A program made the translations under genes and the position numbers. The notes beneath the pieces were generated by a model. That model was not told the origin of the DNA. It saw only the letters and a list, made by a program, of their open reading frames with translations, and searched no databases. Shown here piece after piece: positions 27,632 through 36,005 of a DNA stretch of 64,000 bases (the stretch's first letter is position 1; the number at the start of each line of letters is the position of its first letter). The stretch is from Azospirillum agricola (GTDB lineage: Bacteria > Pseudomonadota > Alphaproteobacteria > Azospirillales > Azospirillaceae), in contig NZ_JAGINM010000015.1 of assembly GCF_017876095.1 (NCBI RefSeq), positions 62,001 to 126,000 on the forward strand, given 5' to 3'.

Positions 27632-28330
27632 ATGATCACGATCCGTCATCGGGACGAGCGCGGTGTCGCCAACATGGGCTGGCTGAACAGCAGCCACAGC
27701 TTCTCGTTCGGCCACTACCACGACCCGCGCCAGATGGGGTTCCGATCGCTGCGCGTCATCAACGAGGACCGGGTGATTCCCGGCGCCGGCTTCCCCACCC
27801 ACGGCCACGCCAACATGGAGATCGTCTCCTACGTGCTGGACGGGGCGCTGGAGCACAAGGACTCGATCGGCACCGGCTCGATCATCCGGCCCGGCGAGGT
27901 CCAGCGCATGAGCGCCGGCCGCGGCATCCGCCACAGCGAGTACAACGCCTCGCAGGAGAAATCCGTCCATTTCCTGCAAATCTGGATCCTGCCGGAAGCC
28001 CAGGGCCTCGCCCCCAGCTACGAGCAGAAGGCGTACCCGGAGGCCGAAAAGCGCGGAAAACTCCGTCTGGTCGGCTCGCGCGACGGGCGTGACGGCAGCG
28101 TGACGATCCACCAGGACATCGATCTCCACGCCGCCCTGCTCGACGGCGACGAGAGCGCCAGCCTGGAGATCCGCCCCGGCCGCCACGCCTGGGTGCAGGT
28201 GGCGCGCGGTCAGGTCCATGTCAACGGCACCCTGCTGAAGGAGGGCGACGGCGCCGCCTTCAGCAACGAGCCCGTGGTGACGCTGGACAAGGCCGATCTC
28301 GCCGAAGTGCTGGTGTTCGATCTGGCCTGA
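27632..28330 (+). CDS. Pirin family protein (bicupin)
   Basis: A 232-residue pirin-like protein with two cupin folds. The N-terminal cupin carries the metal-binding pattern typical of bacterial pirins, including FPTHGHANMEIVSYVLDG and the HxH pair with a distal E and H (RGIRHSEYNAS). Homologues such as YhhW show quercetinase activity, so a dioxygenase or iron-dependent redox role is plausible. AAGGAGG lies 9 nt before the ATG. It is monocistronic, with an inverted repeat upstream and a GC hairpin downstream. Confidence 0.92.
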   Translation: MITIRHRDERGVANMGWLNSSHSFSFGHYHDPRQMGFRSLRVINEDRVIPGAGFPTHGHANMEIVSYVLDGALEHKDSIGTGSIIRPGEVQRMSAGRGIRHSEYNASQEKSVHFLQIWILPEAQGLAPSYEQKAYPEAEKRGKLRLVGSRDGRDGSVTIHQDIDLHAALLDGDESASLEIRPGRHAWVQVARGQVHVNGTLLKEGDGAAFSNEPVVTLDKADLAEVLVFDLA

Positions 28331-28340
28331 GTCCTTCCCC

Positions 28341-28361
28341 CTCCCCCGCCCAGCGGGGGAG
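28341..28361. terminator. GC hairpin downstream of the pirin gene
   Basis: CTCCCCCGC (28341-28349) and GCGGGGGAG (28353-28361) form a perfect 9-bp stem with a 3-nt loop just after the stop codon. There is no U tract. Confidence 0.5.
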
Positions 28362-28385
28362 GACCGGGGTGGGGGCACGGATCGA

Positions 28386-28424
28386 CCATTCTCCCACCCC
28401 ATTCTCCCCCCCCATTCTCCCACC
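28386..28424. repeat. Short C-rich tandem repeat
   Basis: Three head-to-tail 13-bp units of CCATTCTCCCACC start at 28386, 28399 and 28412; the middle one has one substitution. Too few and too short for a CRISPR; probably slippage-prone intergenic DNA. Confidence 0.75.
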
Positions 28425-28527
28425 CCAATCGCCGCACCCCACGCGCAAACGCTGGCCGGAGCCGTGAAAAGCGCGTACATCTGCGCTCTCGCGAACGCGA
28501 ACGATTCGCATTTTCCATGAGCGCTCC

Positions 28528-29613
28528 ATGATCCCGCCCGACATCGCCGCCGTGACCGATTACGAGGCGCACGCCCAGGCCCGCATGACGGAACAGGCGT
28601 GGGCCTACATCGCCGGCGGCTCGGCCGACGAGATCACCGTCCGCTGGAACCAGGAGGCCTTCGCCCGCCTGAAGCTCCAGGCCCGCGCCCTGCCCGATGT
28701 GCGCGACGTCGACACCCGCGTCGCACTGTTCGGGCAAACGCTGGCCCACCCGATCCTGCTCGCCCCCACCGCCTACCACAAGCTGGCCCACCCGGACGGC
28801 GAACGGGCGACGGTGCTGGCCGCCGCGGCGCTGGAAGCCGCGATGGTCGTCAGCACCCAGGCCAGCGTCTCGCTGGAGGACGTCGCCGCCGAGGCGCGGA
28901 GCGCGCAAAGCCAAGCGCCCCTGTGGTTCCAGCTTTACCTGCAAGCCGACCACGGACTCAGCGGCGCGCTGGTGCGGCGGGCCGAGGCGGCGGGCTATCG
29001 GGCCCTGGTGGTGACGGTGGACGCGCCGGTCAGCCTACGCAACCGCGAACAGCGCGTGGGCTTCACTCTGCCGCCGGGGATCGAGGCGGTGAATTTGCGC
29101 GGTCAGCCCGCGCCCCCGGCGCCTGGGGACGCACGCGACGCGCTGCGCCATCTGCTCGCCACCGCCGCCGGCTGGCCGGACATCGCGTGGCTGCGCGGCT
29201 TCACCAAACTGCCGATTCTGGTGAAGGGCATCACCAACCCGGAGGACGCCGAGCGCGCCGTCGCCCACGGCGCCGACGGCGTCATCGTGTCGAATCACGG
29301 CGGGCGGGTGCTCGACACCGTGCCGGCGACCATCGACGTCCTGCCCGCCATCGCCGACCGGGTCGCCGGGCGGGTGCCGCTGCTGCTGGACGGCGGGGTG
29401 CGGCGCGGCACCGACATCGTCAAGGCGCTGGCGCTGGGGGCGTCGGCGGTGCTGATCGGGCGCCCATACCTGCACGGGCTCGCGGTCGGCGGCGCCGTCG
29501 GGGTCGCGCATGTGCTGACGATCCTGCGCACCGAGCTGGAGGTCGCCATGGTTCTCACCGGCCGCCCGACCCTGGCCGCCATCGACCGGACCGTCCTGTG
29601 GCCGGAGGGTTGA
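28528..29613 (+). CDS. FMN-dependent alpha-hydroxy-acid oxidase
   Basis: A 361-residue TIM-barrel flavoprotein of the lactate/glycolate oxidase family, which oxidises 2-hydroxy acids to 2-oxo acids. The FMN-binding PTAYHKLAHPDGE segment, the catalytic SNHGGR motif with its conserved histidine and arginine, and the phosphate-binding LLDGGVRRGTDIVKALALGA are intact. The start ATG at 28528 has only a weak Shine-Dalgarno sequence. A strong terminator follows, shared with the 5S rRNA gene on the other strand. The substrate is unassigned; the family includes L-lactate, glycolate and mandelate enzymes. Confidence 0.92.
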   Translation: MIPPDIAAVTDYEAHAQARMTEQAWAYIAGGSADEITVRWNQEAFARLKLQARALPDVRDVDTRVALFGQTLAHPILLAPTAYHKLAHPDGERATVLAAAALEAAMVVSTQASVSLEDVAAEARSAQSQAPLWFQLYLQADHGLSGALVRRAEAAGYRALVVTVDAPVSLRNREQRVGFTLPPGIEAVNLRGQPAPPAPGDARDALRHLLATAAGWPDIAWLRGFTKLPILVKGITNPEDAERAVAHGADGVIVSNHGGRVLDTVPATIDVLPAIADRVAGRVPLLLDGGVRRGTDIVKALALGASAVLIGRPYLHGLAVGGAVGVAHVLTILRTELEVAMVLTGRPTLAAIDRTVLWPEG

Positions 29614-29633
29614 CGGAAGCGTTCCGCCCACGA

Positions 29634-29669
29634 AAAAGCCCACCGGCGCGGCTGCGCGGGTGGGCTTTT
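29634..29669. terminator. Bidirectional intrinsic terminator between oxidase and 5S rRNA genes
   Basis: AAAAGCCCACC (29634-29644) pairs with GGTGGGCTTTT (29659-29669), with an inner CGCG/CGCG stem in the loop. A and T tracts flank both sides. It ends the rightward oxidase gene and the leftward 5S rRNA transcript. Confidence 0.85.
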
Positions 29670-29728
29670 ATTTCGTTTGGAACACACGACGCCTGTCGGT
29701 TCGACGGGTGTCTCCTGTGCCTGAGCGA

Positions 29729-29843
29729 CCTGGCGGCGACCTACTCTCCCACGCCTTAAGACGCAGTACCATCGGCGCAGAGGCTTTTCACGGCCGAGTT
29801 CGGGATGGGATCGGGTGTTTGACACCTCGCCATGACCACCAGG
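29729..29843 (-). rRNA. rrf: 5S ribosomal RNA, solitary copy
   Basis: Read leftward, the 115 nt begin CCTGGTGGTCATGGCGAGG and end GTCGCCGCCAGG; the termini pair as helix I (CCTGGTGG with CCGCCAGG). Internal bacterial 5S signatures are clear: CCCGATCCCATCCCGAACTC and GGGAGAGTAGGTCG. No 16S, 23S or tRNA gene is adjacent: the next gene upstream encodes a BON protein. A promoter 68 nt upstream and a terminator 60 nt downstream make this a self-contained transcription unit. Whether it duplicates the 5S of complete rrn operons elsewhere cannot be seen here. Confidence 0.95.
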
Positions 29844-29910
29844 TCACCGAGGCACAAGACCGACACCGCCTTCCGAACCAACTCGCTTCGCGTGTCCGCA
29901 ACGGAGCGCT

Positions 29911-29939
29911 TATGTACGCGCCCGGCTCCGCTGGGTCAA
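29911..29939 (-). promoter_or_regulatory. Sigma70-type promoter of the solitary 5S rRNA gene
   Basis: Reading leftward, TTGACC (29939-29934) and TACATA (29916-29911) are separated by exactly 17 nt. Start of transcription would be near 29904, leaving a leader of about 60 nt before 5S. Confidence 0.7.
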
Positions 29940-29970
29940 GCACGAAAACGCGGCCGTCGCACGAATCCCG

Positions 29971-30375
29971 TCAGTCGCGGCCATCCGCCGGCAGCGGGGT
30001 CTTGCCGAGCACCATCGAGGTTGATTCCAGCGCCTCGATCATGCCGGCGCGGGCGGGGGCGCCCGGCCCGGTGACGCTGCCCTGCCAGGCCTCCCGTCCG
30101 GCGCGCAGGTCGTTCTGCACATGGGTGACGCCGGACACGGCCTCGGCGATGTCCTCGGCCCGGTGCCTGGAGGCGCGGTCCTCGACCGTGCCGGCCAGCG
30201 TCACCTCGCCCTGCGCGACCGAGACGTCGATGTCCGTCGCGTCGATGCGGGGGTCGTCGGTCAGGCGGTCGATGATGTCCTCGCGGATGCGTTCGTCGGA
30301 GCGGCGGTAGCCGCGCGGCCCGACACCGCGGAAGTTCGCCGCCGGCCCCTCCCGCTCCCAGTCCTGACGATGCAT
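29971..30375 (-). CDS. BON domain protein
   Basis: A 134-residue protein with one BON domain (about 25-95, DERIREDIIDRLTDDPRID through AVSGVTHVQNDL). BON domains bind phospholipid or accompany OsmY-like stress proteins, but I see no signal peptide here, so a cytoplasmic location is expected. The first 25 residues are Arg/Gly-rich and the C-terminal 40 residues are low-complexity. It is downstream of the small Lys/Gly-rich protein gene, 42 nt away, and probably cotranscribed with it. Its gene ends 30 nt from the 5S promoter. Confidence 0.85.
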   Translation of the reverse strand: MHRQDWEREGPAANFRGVGPRGYRRSDERIREDIIDRLTDDPRIDATDIDVSVAQGEVTLAGTVEDRASRHRAEDIAEAVSGVTHVQNDLRAGREAWQGSVTGPGAPARAGMIEALESTSMVLGKTPLPADGRD

Positions 30376-30417
30376 GGGATCGCTCTCCTTTGCCTCTGAT
30401 TGTCCTTCCGCTGGCCG

Positions 30418-30738
30418 TCAGCCGCCGTGGGCGTGATGCTCGGCGTTGCGCTTGCGGGTCGCCGCCGCCTTTTTGGCCGAGGCCGACCGCTCGGCCGCCG
30501 TGCGCGAGGCCGACGCCTCGCCGCCCTTTTCCCCGCCCTTGTGGGCGGCGGGGTGGCCGGTGTGGGCGCCGCGTCCGGACCCGCTCTTCTTGCCGCCGCC
30601 GTCGTCCTTGTTGACGGTGGCCCAGGCCCGGCGCTCGGCCTCATCCGCTGGGACTCCGCGCTTCTCGTAGCTTTCCTCGATGTGCTCGGCCTTGCGGATC
30701 TGCTTGTCCGTGTAGGCCGACTTGTCGCCGCGTGGCAT
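30418..30738 (-). CDS. Small basic protein of the type annotated as plasmid stabilization protein
   Basis: A 106-residue, strongly basic protein. The first 60 residues (MPRGDKSAYTDKQIRKAEHI, then ERRAWATVNKDDGGGKKSGS) match a small family common in rhizobia and relatives that databases call plasmid stabilization protein, without solid functional proof that I know of. The C-terminal half is a Lys/Ala/His/Ser-rich tail resembling histone H1-like proteins, so DNA association is plausible. I start it at the ATG with GGGAG 7 nt upstream (complement 30736-30738) rather than further upstream. It forms a pair with the BON gene, suggesting a stress-related unit. Confidence 0.8.
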   Translation of the reverse strand: MPRGDKSAYTDKQIRKAEHIEESYEKRGVPADEAERRAWATVNKDDGGGKKSGSGRGAHTGHPAAHKGGEKGGEASASRTAAERSASAKKAAATRKRNAEHHAHGG

Positions 30739-30816
30739 GGCCGTCTCCCTTGCCGCGAAATGCGATGGGTTCTTCCCCGTCAACAGGACGGCGCGGCGGC
30801 GGGTTCCGTGCGACGT

Positions 30817-31410
30817 TCAGCCCGCCCCGCTTCCCAGCGCCCCAAGCTGGTCGCGGAGCGCCGCCAGGATTTCCGCCGACAGCTCCGGCTCGGCCCGCGC
30901 GGTGGCTCGGGCCAGCGCCATGCCGCCGACCAGGGCCGACACGATGGCGATGGCGCGGGCGCGGCGGCCGGTCTCATCCGCCTCTCCGTCCGGCAGGCGT
31001 TGCGCCACGACCTCGAGGAAGCGCTCGACGCCGACGCCGAAACGCTCCTGCACCGCCGGGTCCAGCCGCCCCACCTCCATGGCGAAGATCGACATCGGGC
31101 AGCCGCCGTCGGGGCGGTCGCGGTGCAACTCGCTCAGGTAGCGCGTCAGGAAGGCATCGAGCGCCCCGTCCGGCGACACCTCGTCGGCCGGCAAGCGGTT
31201 CAGGCTCTCCGCGAAGGCGGCCTCGCACGCCTCGGCGGCCAGCGCGTCCTTCGAGGCGAAATGACCGTAGAAGCCGCCATGGGTCAGGCCGGCGGCCTTG
31301 GTGATCTCCGCCACCCCGACCTTGTCGAAGCCGCGCTCGCGGAACAGACGCCCCGCCGCCTTGACGATGGCGGCGCGGTTCTCCGCCGCCTTCTCCTTCG
31401 AAACCTTCAC
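30817..31410 (-). CDS. TetR/AcrR-family regulator
   Basis: A 197-residue regulator. The N-terminal helix-turn-helix (about 10-58) contains VAEITKAAGLTHGGFYGHFASKD, as in the LysR-neighbouring YcdC/AcrR set. The C-terminal part is the ligand-binding helical domain (with GGCPMSIFAMEVGR). It is divergent from an SDR gene, and the intervening 126 nt hold two palindromes that are likely its operators, so it probably represses itself and the SDR-thiolase-MFS genes. The effector is unknown. Confidence 0.9.
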   Translation of the reverse strand: MKVSKEKAAENRAAIVKAAGRLFRERGFDKVGVAEITKAAGLTHGGFYGHFASKDALAAEACEAAFAESLNRLPADEVSPDGALDAFLTRYLSELHRDRPDGGCPMSIFAMEVGRLDPAVQERFGVGVERFLEVVAQRLPDGEADETGRRARAIAIVSALVGGMALARATARAEPELSAEILAALRDQLGALGSGAG

Positions 31411-31460
31411 GTCCTCACCTCGCGCATGGCTGCCGCGCCTCCGGGGAGGGGGCGCCCGCG

Positions 31461-31515
31461 GTTATTCATGATGGACATCATCAATAACCGTATTCATGAT
31501 GATCATCATCATAAC
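31461..31515. promoter_or_regulatory. Two palindromic TetR-type operators
   Basis: Site 1 spans 31461-31488 and is a near-perfect 28-bp palindrome (arms GTTATT-N-ATGATG and CATCAT-N-AATAAC). Site 2 spans about 31490-31515, with the perfect core ATGATGATCATCAT at 31496-31509. Both share ATTCATGATG and lie directly before the SDR start. They are the expected binding sites of the divergent TetR protein. Confidence 0.75.
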
Positions 31516-31536
31516 TCATCGGGCATGGAGCGGACA

Positions 31537-32292
31537 ATGATGGACATGAGCGGCGGCGTCGCCCTGGTCACCGGCGGCACCTCGGGCATCGGGCGGGCGA
31601 CCGCGCTGGCCTTCGCCAAGGCTGGAGCCACGGCGATCGTCACCGGCCGGCGCGAGGCCGAGGGTCTGGAGACGGTGGAACTGGCGGCGCGGGCCGGCGG
31701 CCGGGCGGTCTTCGTGGCGGCCGACGTCGCCGACGCCGCGTCGGTCGCCGAGCTGTTCGCCCGCATCGAGCGCGACCATGGCCGGCTCGACTACGCCTTC
31801 AACAACGCCGGCATCCATTTCAACCGCGCGCTGGCCGAGACGACCGAGGACGACTTCGACCGCATGGTCGCCGTCAACGTCAAGGGCGTCTGGCTGTGCC
31901 TGAAGCACGAGCTGCCGATCATGCTGCGGCAGGGCAAGGGCGCCATCGTCTCGACCGGCTCGGTGCTGGGCCAGATCGGGCTGACCGGCAACAGCGTCTA
32001 TTCGGCCAGCAAGGCGGCGGTCGAGGGCATGACCCGCAGCGCCGCCATCGAGGTCGCCAAGTCGGGCGTGCGGATCAACGCCGTCTGCCCGGCGATCATC
32101 CAGACGCCGATGAGCGCCGGCTCCTTCGGCGGCGAGGAGGCGGTGAACGCGGCGCTCGGGCCGCTGCACCCGGTCGGCCGGGTCGGCCAGCCGCGCGAGG
32201 TCGCCGACACGGTGGTCTGGCTGTGCTCCGACGCCGCCTCCTTCATCACCGGCCAGTCGATCAACGTCGACGGCGGCTTGACGGTGCAGTGA
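31537..32292 (+). CDS. Short-chain dehydrogenase/reductase
   Basis: A 251-residue classical SDR. The NAD(P)-binding TGGTSGIG motif, the structural NNAG, the catalytic Ser region (STGSVLGQ) and YSASK are intact. The residue pattern GRREAE after beta-2 suggests NADP preference, but this is weak evidence. I use the ATG at 31537, preceded by GGAG at 6 nt; an in-frame ATG at 31525 lacks a good site. It is followed 29 nt later by a thiolase gene, and the pair suggests oxidation and cleavage of a hydroxyacyl-type substrate. Confidence 0.9.
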   Translation: MMDMSGGVALVTGGTSGIGRATALAFAKAGATAIVTGRREAEGLETVELAARAGGRAVFVAADVADAASVAELFARIERDHGRLDYAFNNAGIHFNRALAETTEDDFDRMVAVNVKGVWLCLKHELPIMLRQGKGAIVSTGSVLGQIGLTGNSVYSASKAAVEGMTRSAAIEVAKSGVRINAVCPAIIQTPMSAGSFGGEEAVNAALGPLHPVGRVGQPREVADTVVWLCSDAASFITGQSINVDGGLTVQ

Positions 32293-32321
32293 CCCCCACA
32301 CGCTTCAGGGAGTTCGCGATC

Positions 32322-33512
32322 ATGGATGTTACCGATCCCGTCGTCATCGTCGCCGCCGCGCGCACGCCACTCGGCCGTTTCCAGGGTGAGCTGTCCGCCC
32401 TGCCCGCCCACGCGCTGGGCGCTCACGCCGTCCGCGCCGCGCTCTCTCGTTCCGGCTTGGCGCCGGAGCGCGTCGACGAGGTTCTGCTCGGCTGCGTGCT
32501 GCCCGCCGGCCAGGGGCAGGCGCCGGCCCGGCAGGCGGCGCGCGCCGCCGGCCTGCCCGACGCCACCGGCGCCACCACCATCAACAAGGTCTGCGGATCG
32601 GGCATGAAGGCGACGATGCTCGCCCACGACCTGATCCGCGCCGGCTCGGCCGACATCGTGGTCTCCGGCGGCATGGAGTCGATGTCCAACGCGCCCTACC
32701 TGCTGGCCAAGGCGCGCGGCGGCTACCGCGTCGGGCACGACCGCATCCTCGACCACATGATGCTCGACGGGCTGGAGGACGCCTATGAGGGCGGCCGGCC
32801 GATGGGCGATTTCGGCGAGGCGACCGCCCAGCTCTACGGCTTCACCCGCGCCGAGCAGGACGATTACGCCGTCGGGACGCTGACGCGCGCCCGGACCGCC
32901 ATCGAAAGCGGCGCCTTTACCGCCGAGATCGCCCCCGTCACGCTGGCCGCAAAGGGCGGCGATCGGCTGGTGGCGGACGATGAGAACCCGCTGAAGGTCT
33001 CGCCGGAGAAGATCCCCGGCCTGAAGCCGGCCTTCCGCCCCGACGGCACCATCACGGCGGCCAGTTCGTCCGCCAACGCCGACGGGGCGGCAGCGCTGGT
33101 GCTGACCCGCCGCTCGCTGGCCGAACGCGAGGGGCTGCCGGTGCTGGCGACCATCCTCGGCCACGCCACCCACAGCCAGGACCCGGCCTGGTTCACCACC
33201 GCGCCGATCCCGGCGATCCGCAAGCTGCTCGACCGCGTCGGCTGGGGCGTCGGCGACGTCGATCTGTTCGAGATCAACGAGGCGTTCGCCGTCGTCGCCA
33301 TGGCCGCCCAGCGCGACCTGGGGATTCCGCGCGAGGCGCTGAACGTCAACGGCGGGGCCTGCGCGCTCGGCCACCCCATCGGCGCCACCGGCGCGCGGCT
33401 GATCGTGACGCTGCTGCACGCGCTGGCCGCGCGGGGCTTGCGGCGCGGCGTCGCCTCGCTCTGCATCGGCGGCGGCGAGGCGACCGCCATCGCGGTCGAA
33501 CGGCCCCTCTGA
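32322..33512 (+). CDS. Acetyl-CoA acetyltransferase (thiolase)
   Basis: A 396-residue thiolase. The nucleophilic cysteine lies in NKVCGSGMKA (near residue 88), and the GHPIGATG histidine and CIGGGEA cysteine motifs are present, as in biosynthetic PhaA-type enzymes. It condenses or cleaves acetoacetyl-CoA or a related 3-oxoacyl-CoA. It is placed between an SDR and an MFS transporter gene in one rightward unit. No phaB or polymerase gene is adjacent, so a degradative role in this cluster is at least as likely as PHB synthesis. Confidence 0.93.
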   Translation: MDVTDPVVIVAAARTPLGRFQGELSALPAHALGAHAVRAALSRSGLAPERVDEVLLGCVLPAGQGQAPARQAARAAGLPDATGATTINKVCGSGMKATMLAHDLIRAGSADIVVSGGMESMSNAPYLLAKARGGYRVGHDRILDHMMLDGLEDAYEGGRPMGDFGEATAQLYGFTRAEQDDYAVGTLTRARTAIESGAFTAEIAPVTLAAKGGDRLVADDENPLKVSPEKIPGLKPAFRPDGTITAASSSANADGAAALVLTRRSLAEREGLPVLATILGHATHSQDPAWFTTAPIPAIRKLLDRVGWGVGDVDLFEINEAFAVVAMAAQRDLGIPREALNVNGGACALGHPIGATGARLIVTLLHALAARGLRRGVASLCIGGGEATAIAVERPL

Positions 33513-33540
33513 CCTTTCCCGCCAGACCGGATTCCCATCC

Positions 33541-34830
33541 ATGCTGTCCTCCCCCGTCGCCGCCGCGCTGGCGCGGCGCAACATCCATTACGGCTGGGCC
33601 GTCGTCGGCGTCACCTTCCTGACCATGCTGGTGTCGGCGGGCGCGGTCGGCGCCCCCGGCGTGCTGCTGCTGCCCTTGCAGCGCGAGTTCGGCTGGTCCA
33701 CCGCCGACATCTCGGTGGCGCTCGCCATCCGTCTGCTGCTGTTCGGCCTGATGGGGCCGTTCGCCGCAGCGCTCATCAACCGCCACGGCGTCAAGCGCAT
33801 GGTGCTGTCGTCGCTGACGCTGGTCAGCGCCGGGCTGCTGCTGTCGCTCGGCATGAGCGAGGTCTGGCAGTTGATCCTGCTGTGGGGCGTCGTCGTCGGC
33901 TTCGGCACCGGGCTGACCGCCATGGTGCTGGGCGCCACCGTGGCGACGCGCTGGTTCAGCCAGCGGCGCGGGCTGGTCGTCGGGCTGCTGACCGCCAGCT
34001 CGGCCACCGGGCAGCTCGTCTTCATGCCGCTGCTGTCGATGCTGACCGAACGGATGGGCTGGCGGGTGGCGCTGGCGCTGCTCTGCGCGCTGCTGTGGGT
34101 GGCGGCGCTGGCCGTGCTCGCCCTGATGCGCGACCGGCCGTCCGACCTCGGGCTGGCCGCCTATGGCGAAGAGGGCGGAGCGGTCGCCCCGCCAGCCCCG
34201 GCCGGGTCGGTGGTCGCCGCCGCGCTGGGCGCTTTGCGCGACGCGTCGAGGACGCGGGTCTTCTGGGTGCTGTTCGCCACCTTCTTCATCTGCGGGGCGA
34301 GCACCAACGGGCTGATCCAGACCCACCTGATCCCGCTCTGCGTCGATTTCGGCGTGCCGGAGGTGCAAGCCGCCGGGCTGCTGGCGCTGATGGGAATCTT
34401 CGACTTCGTCGGCACCGTCGCGTCGGGCTGGCTGTCCGACCGCTACGACAACCGCTGGCTCTTGTTCTGGTATTACGGCCTGCGCGGGGTGTCGCTGCTG
34501 TTCCTGCCCTATTCCGACTTCACGCTGTACGGCCTGTCGCTGTTCGCGGTGTTCTACGGGCTGGACTGGATCGCCACCGTGCCGCCGACCGTCCGGCTGA
34601 CGGCGGAACGTTTCGGGCGGGAGCGCGCCAACCTCGTCTTCGGCTGGATCTTCGCCGGGCACCAGATCGGCGCCGCCTGCGCCGCCTTCGGGGCCGGCTA
34701 CGCCCGCAGCACGCTGGACAGCTACCTGCCGGCCTTCTTCATCGCCGGCCTGCTCTGCCTCGTCGCGGCGCTGCTGGTTCCGACGCTGGGCCGCCGCCCG
34801 GAGGCCGCCAAGCCGGTGCCGGCCACCTGA
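33541..34830 (+). CDS. MFS transporter
   Basis: A 429-residue major facilitator with about 12 hydrophobic segments. It starts IHYGWAVVGVTFLTMLVSAG, like oxalate/monocarboxylate-type carriers, and shows the loop GWLSDRYDNRW (motif A-like) in the second half. It follows the thiolase gene by 28 nt and is probably in the same operon, so it may import the acid degraded by the SDR and thiolase. The substrate is unknown. Confidence 0.9.
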   Translation: MLSSPVAAALARRNIHYGWAVVGVTFLTMLVSAGAVGAPGVLLLPLQREFGWSTADISVALAIRLLLFGLMGPFAAALINRHGVKRMVLSSLTLVSAGLLLSLGMSEVWQLILLWGVVVGFGTGLTAMVLGATVATRWFSQRRGLVVGLLTASSATGQLVFMPLLSMLTERMGWRVALALLCALLWVAALAVLALMRDRPSDLGLAAYGEEGGAVAPPAPAGSVVAAALGALRDASRTRVFWVLFATFFICGASTNGLIQTHLIPLCVDFGVPEVQAAGLLALMGIFDFVGTVASGWLSDRYDNRWLLFWYYGLRGVSLLFLPYSDFTLYGLSLFAVFYGLDWIATVPPTVRLTAERFGRERANLVFGWIFAGHQIGAACAAFGAGYARSTLDSYLPAFFIAGLLCLVAALLVPTLGRRPEAAKPVPAT

Positions 34831-34861
34831 CGCCACCATTCACCAAAGCCCCATCGACTTC

Positions 34862-34896
34862 GGGCCGGGTCGTGCTTAGATAGGCGCACCCGGCCC
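34862..34896 (+). terminator. Hairpin downstream of the MFS gene
   Basis: GGGCCGGGT (34862-34870) pairs with ACCCGGCCC (34888-34896) around a 17-nt loop, followed by GTTCCGTTTCC. A weak intrinsic terminator. Confidence 0.5.
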
Positions 34897-34955
34897 GTTC
34901 CGTTTCCGCGACGCGCCGCCCAACACAGTCGCCCCCTACAGTCGATGGACCGCCC

Positions 34956-35990
34956 ATGGACAAACTGCACGCGATGCGCGTCTTCGTCCGCGTCGTCGAG
35001 GTCAACAGCTTCACCAAGGCCGCCGACACGCTGGGCCTGCCGCGCGCCTCGGTGACGACGACCATCCAGAACCTGGAGGCGGCGCTCGGCGTGCGCCTGC
35101 TGCAACGGACGACGCGCAAGCTGAGCCTGACGCTCGACGGCGCCGCCTATCTGGAGGGCGCCACCCGCATCCTATCCGACCTGGAGGAGATCGAAACCTC
35201 CTTCACCAGCGCCCGCAAGACGCCGCGCGGGCGGCTGCGGGTGGACATGCCGGGCTCCGTCGGCCGGCTGATCATCATCCCGACCATCCACGAGTTCCAC
35301 GCCCGTTATCCCGACATCGAGATCATGATCGGGATGAGCGACCGCCCCATCGACCTGATCCAGGAGGGGGTGGATTGCGTGCTGCGGGTCGGCGATCTGG
35401 CGGATTCGAGCCTGATCGCCCGCCGGGTCGGCGCCTTCCGCCCCGTCACCGTCGCCAGCCCGTCCTACCTCGCCCGCTACGGCACGCCGACGACCATCGA
35501 GGAGCTGGAGGGGCACGTCGCCGTCAACTACTTCACCCGCACCGGCAAGATGCACGAGATGAGCTTCGAGCGCGACGGCATCACCCACGAGGTGAAGCTG
35601 AACGGCCCCGTCTCGGTCAACGACGCCGACGCCTACGTCACCTGCGCGCTGGAGGGGCTGGGCATCGGGCAGGTGGCGCGCTTCATGGCGCTGCCGCACC
35701 TGCGCAGCGGCGCGCTGGTCGAGATCCTGAAGGAGTGGCGGCCGGAGCTGATGCCGATCTCGGCGCTCTACCCGCACAACCGCCACCTGTCGCCGAAGGT
35801 CCGCGCCTTCGTCGACTGGGTCGCCGAGCTGTTCGAGGGCTGCCCGCTGATGCAGGGCGAGGAGATCGAGGGCTACGACTGCCCGGAGCGGGCGGCCAAG
35901 AAGGAGACGCAGAAGGAGCCGCAGAAGGCCCCGGTGACGGTGGGCACCGTCGCCCTGGATTCGGAAACCGCCTGCCTCTGCGTGGTGTGA
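34956..35990 (+). CDS. LysR-family regulator with C-terminal tail
   Basis: A 344-residue LysR regulator. The helix-turn-helix occupies about 1-60 (FTKAADTLGLPRASVTTTIQ); the substrate-binding domain about 90-300. It belongs to the subgroup that ends its HTH with LLQRTTRKLSLT. A tail of about 35 residues after the domain is Lys/Glu/Gln-rich (KKETQKEPQKAP) and ends with ACLCVV, which is unusual for the family. It points away from the MFS gene and may regulate genes elsewhere. A terminator-like hairpin follows immediately. Confidence 0.9.
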   Translation: MDKLHAMRVFVRVVEVNSFTKAADTLGLPRASVTTTIQNLEAALGVRLLQRTTRKLSLTLDGAAYLEGATRILSDLEEIETSFTSARKTPRGRLRVDMPGSVGRLIIIPTIHEFHARYPDIEIMIGMSDRPIDLIQEGVDCVLRVGDLADSSLIARRVGAFRPVTVASPSYLARYGTPTTIEELEGHVAVNYFTRTGKMHEMSFERDGITHEVKLNGPVSVNDADAYVTCALEGLGIGQVARFMALPHLRSGALVEILKEWRPELMPISALYPHNRHLSPKVRAFVDWVAELFEGCPLMQGEEIEGYDCPERAAKKETQKEPQKAPVTVGTVALDSETACLCVV

Positions 35991-36005
35991 CGCCTTCTGG
36001 CTGAG

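Noticed and set aside
28386..28424. CRISPR-like repeat array
   Set aside because: There are only three contiguous 13-bp units without spacers and no cas genes; it is a simple tandem repeat.
29844..29970. Remnant of a 23S rRNA gene or rrn spacer upstream of the 5S gene
   Set aside because: I see no 23S 3'-end sequence or tRNA. The segment instead contains a promoter-like TTGACC-17-TACATA and then the end of the BON gene.
30418..30738. Evidence that the window is a plasmid because of a plasmid stabilization protein
   Set aside because: The name is a database label for a small basic protein family also found on chromosomes; no replication or partition genes are in the window.
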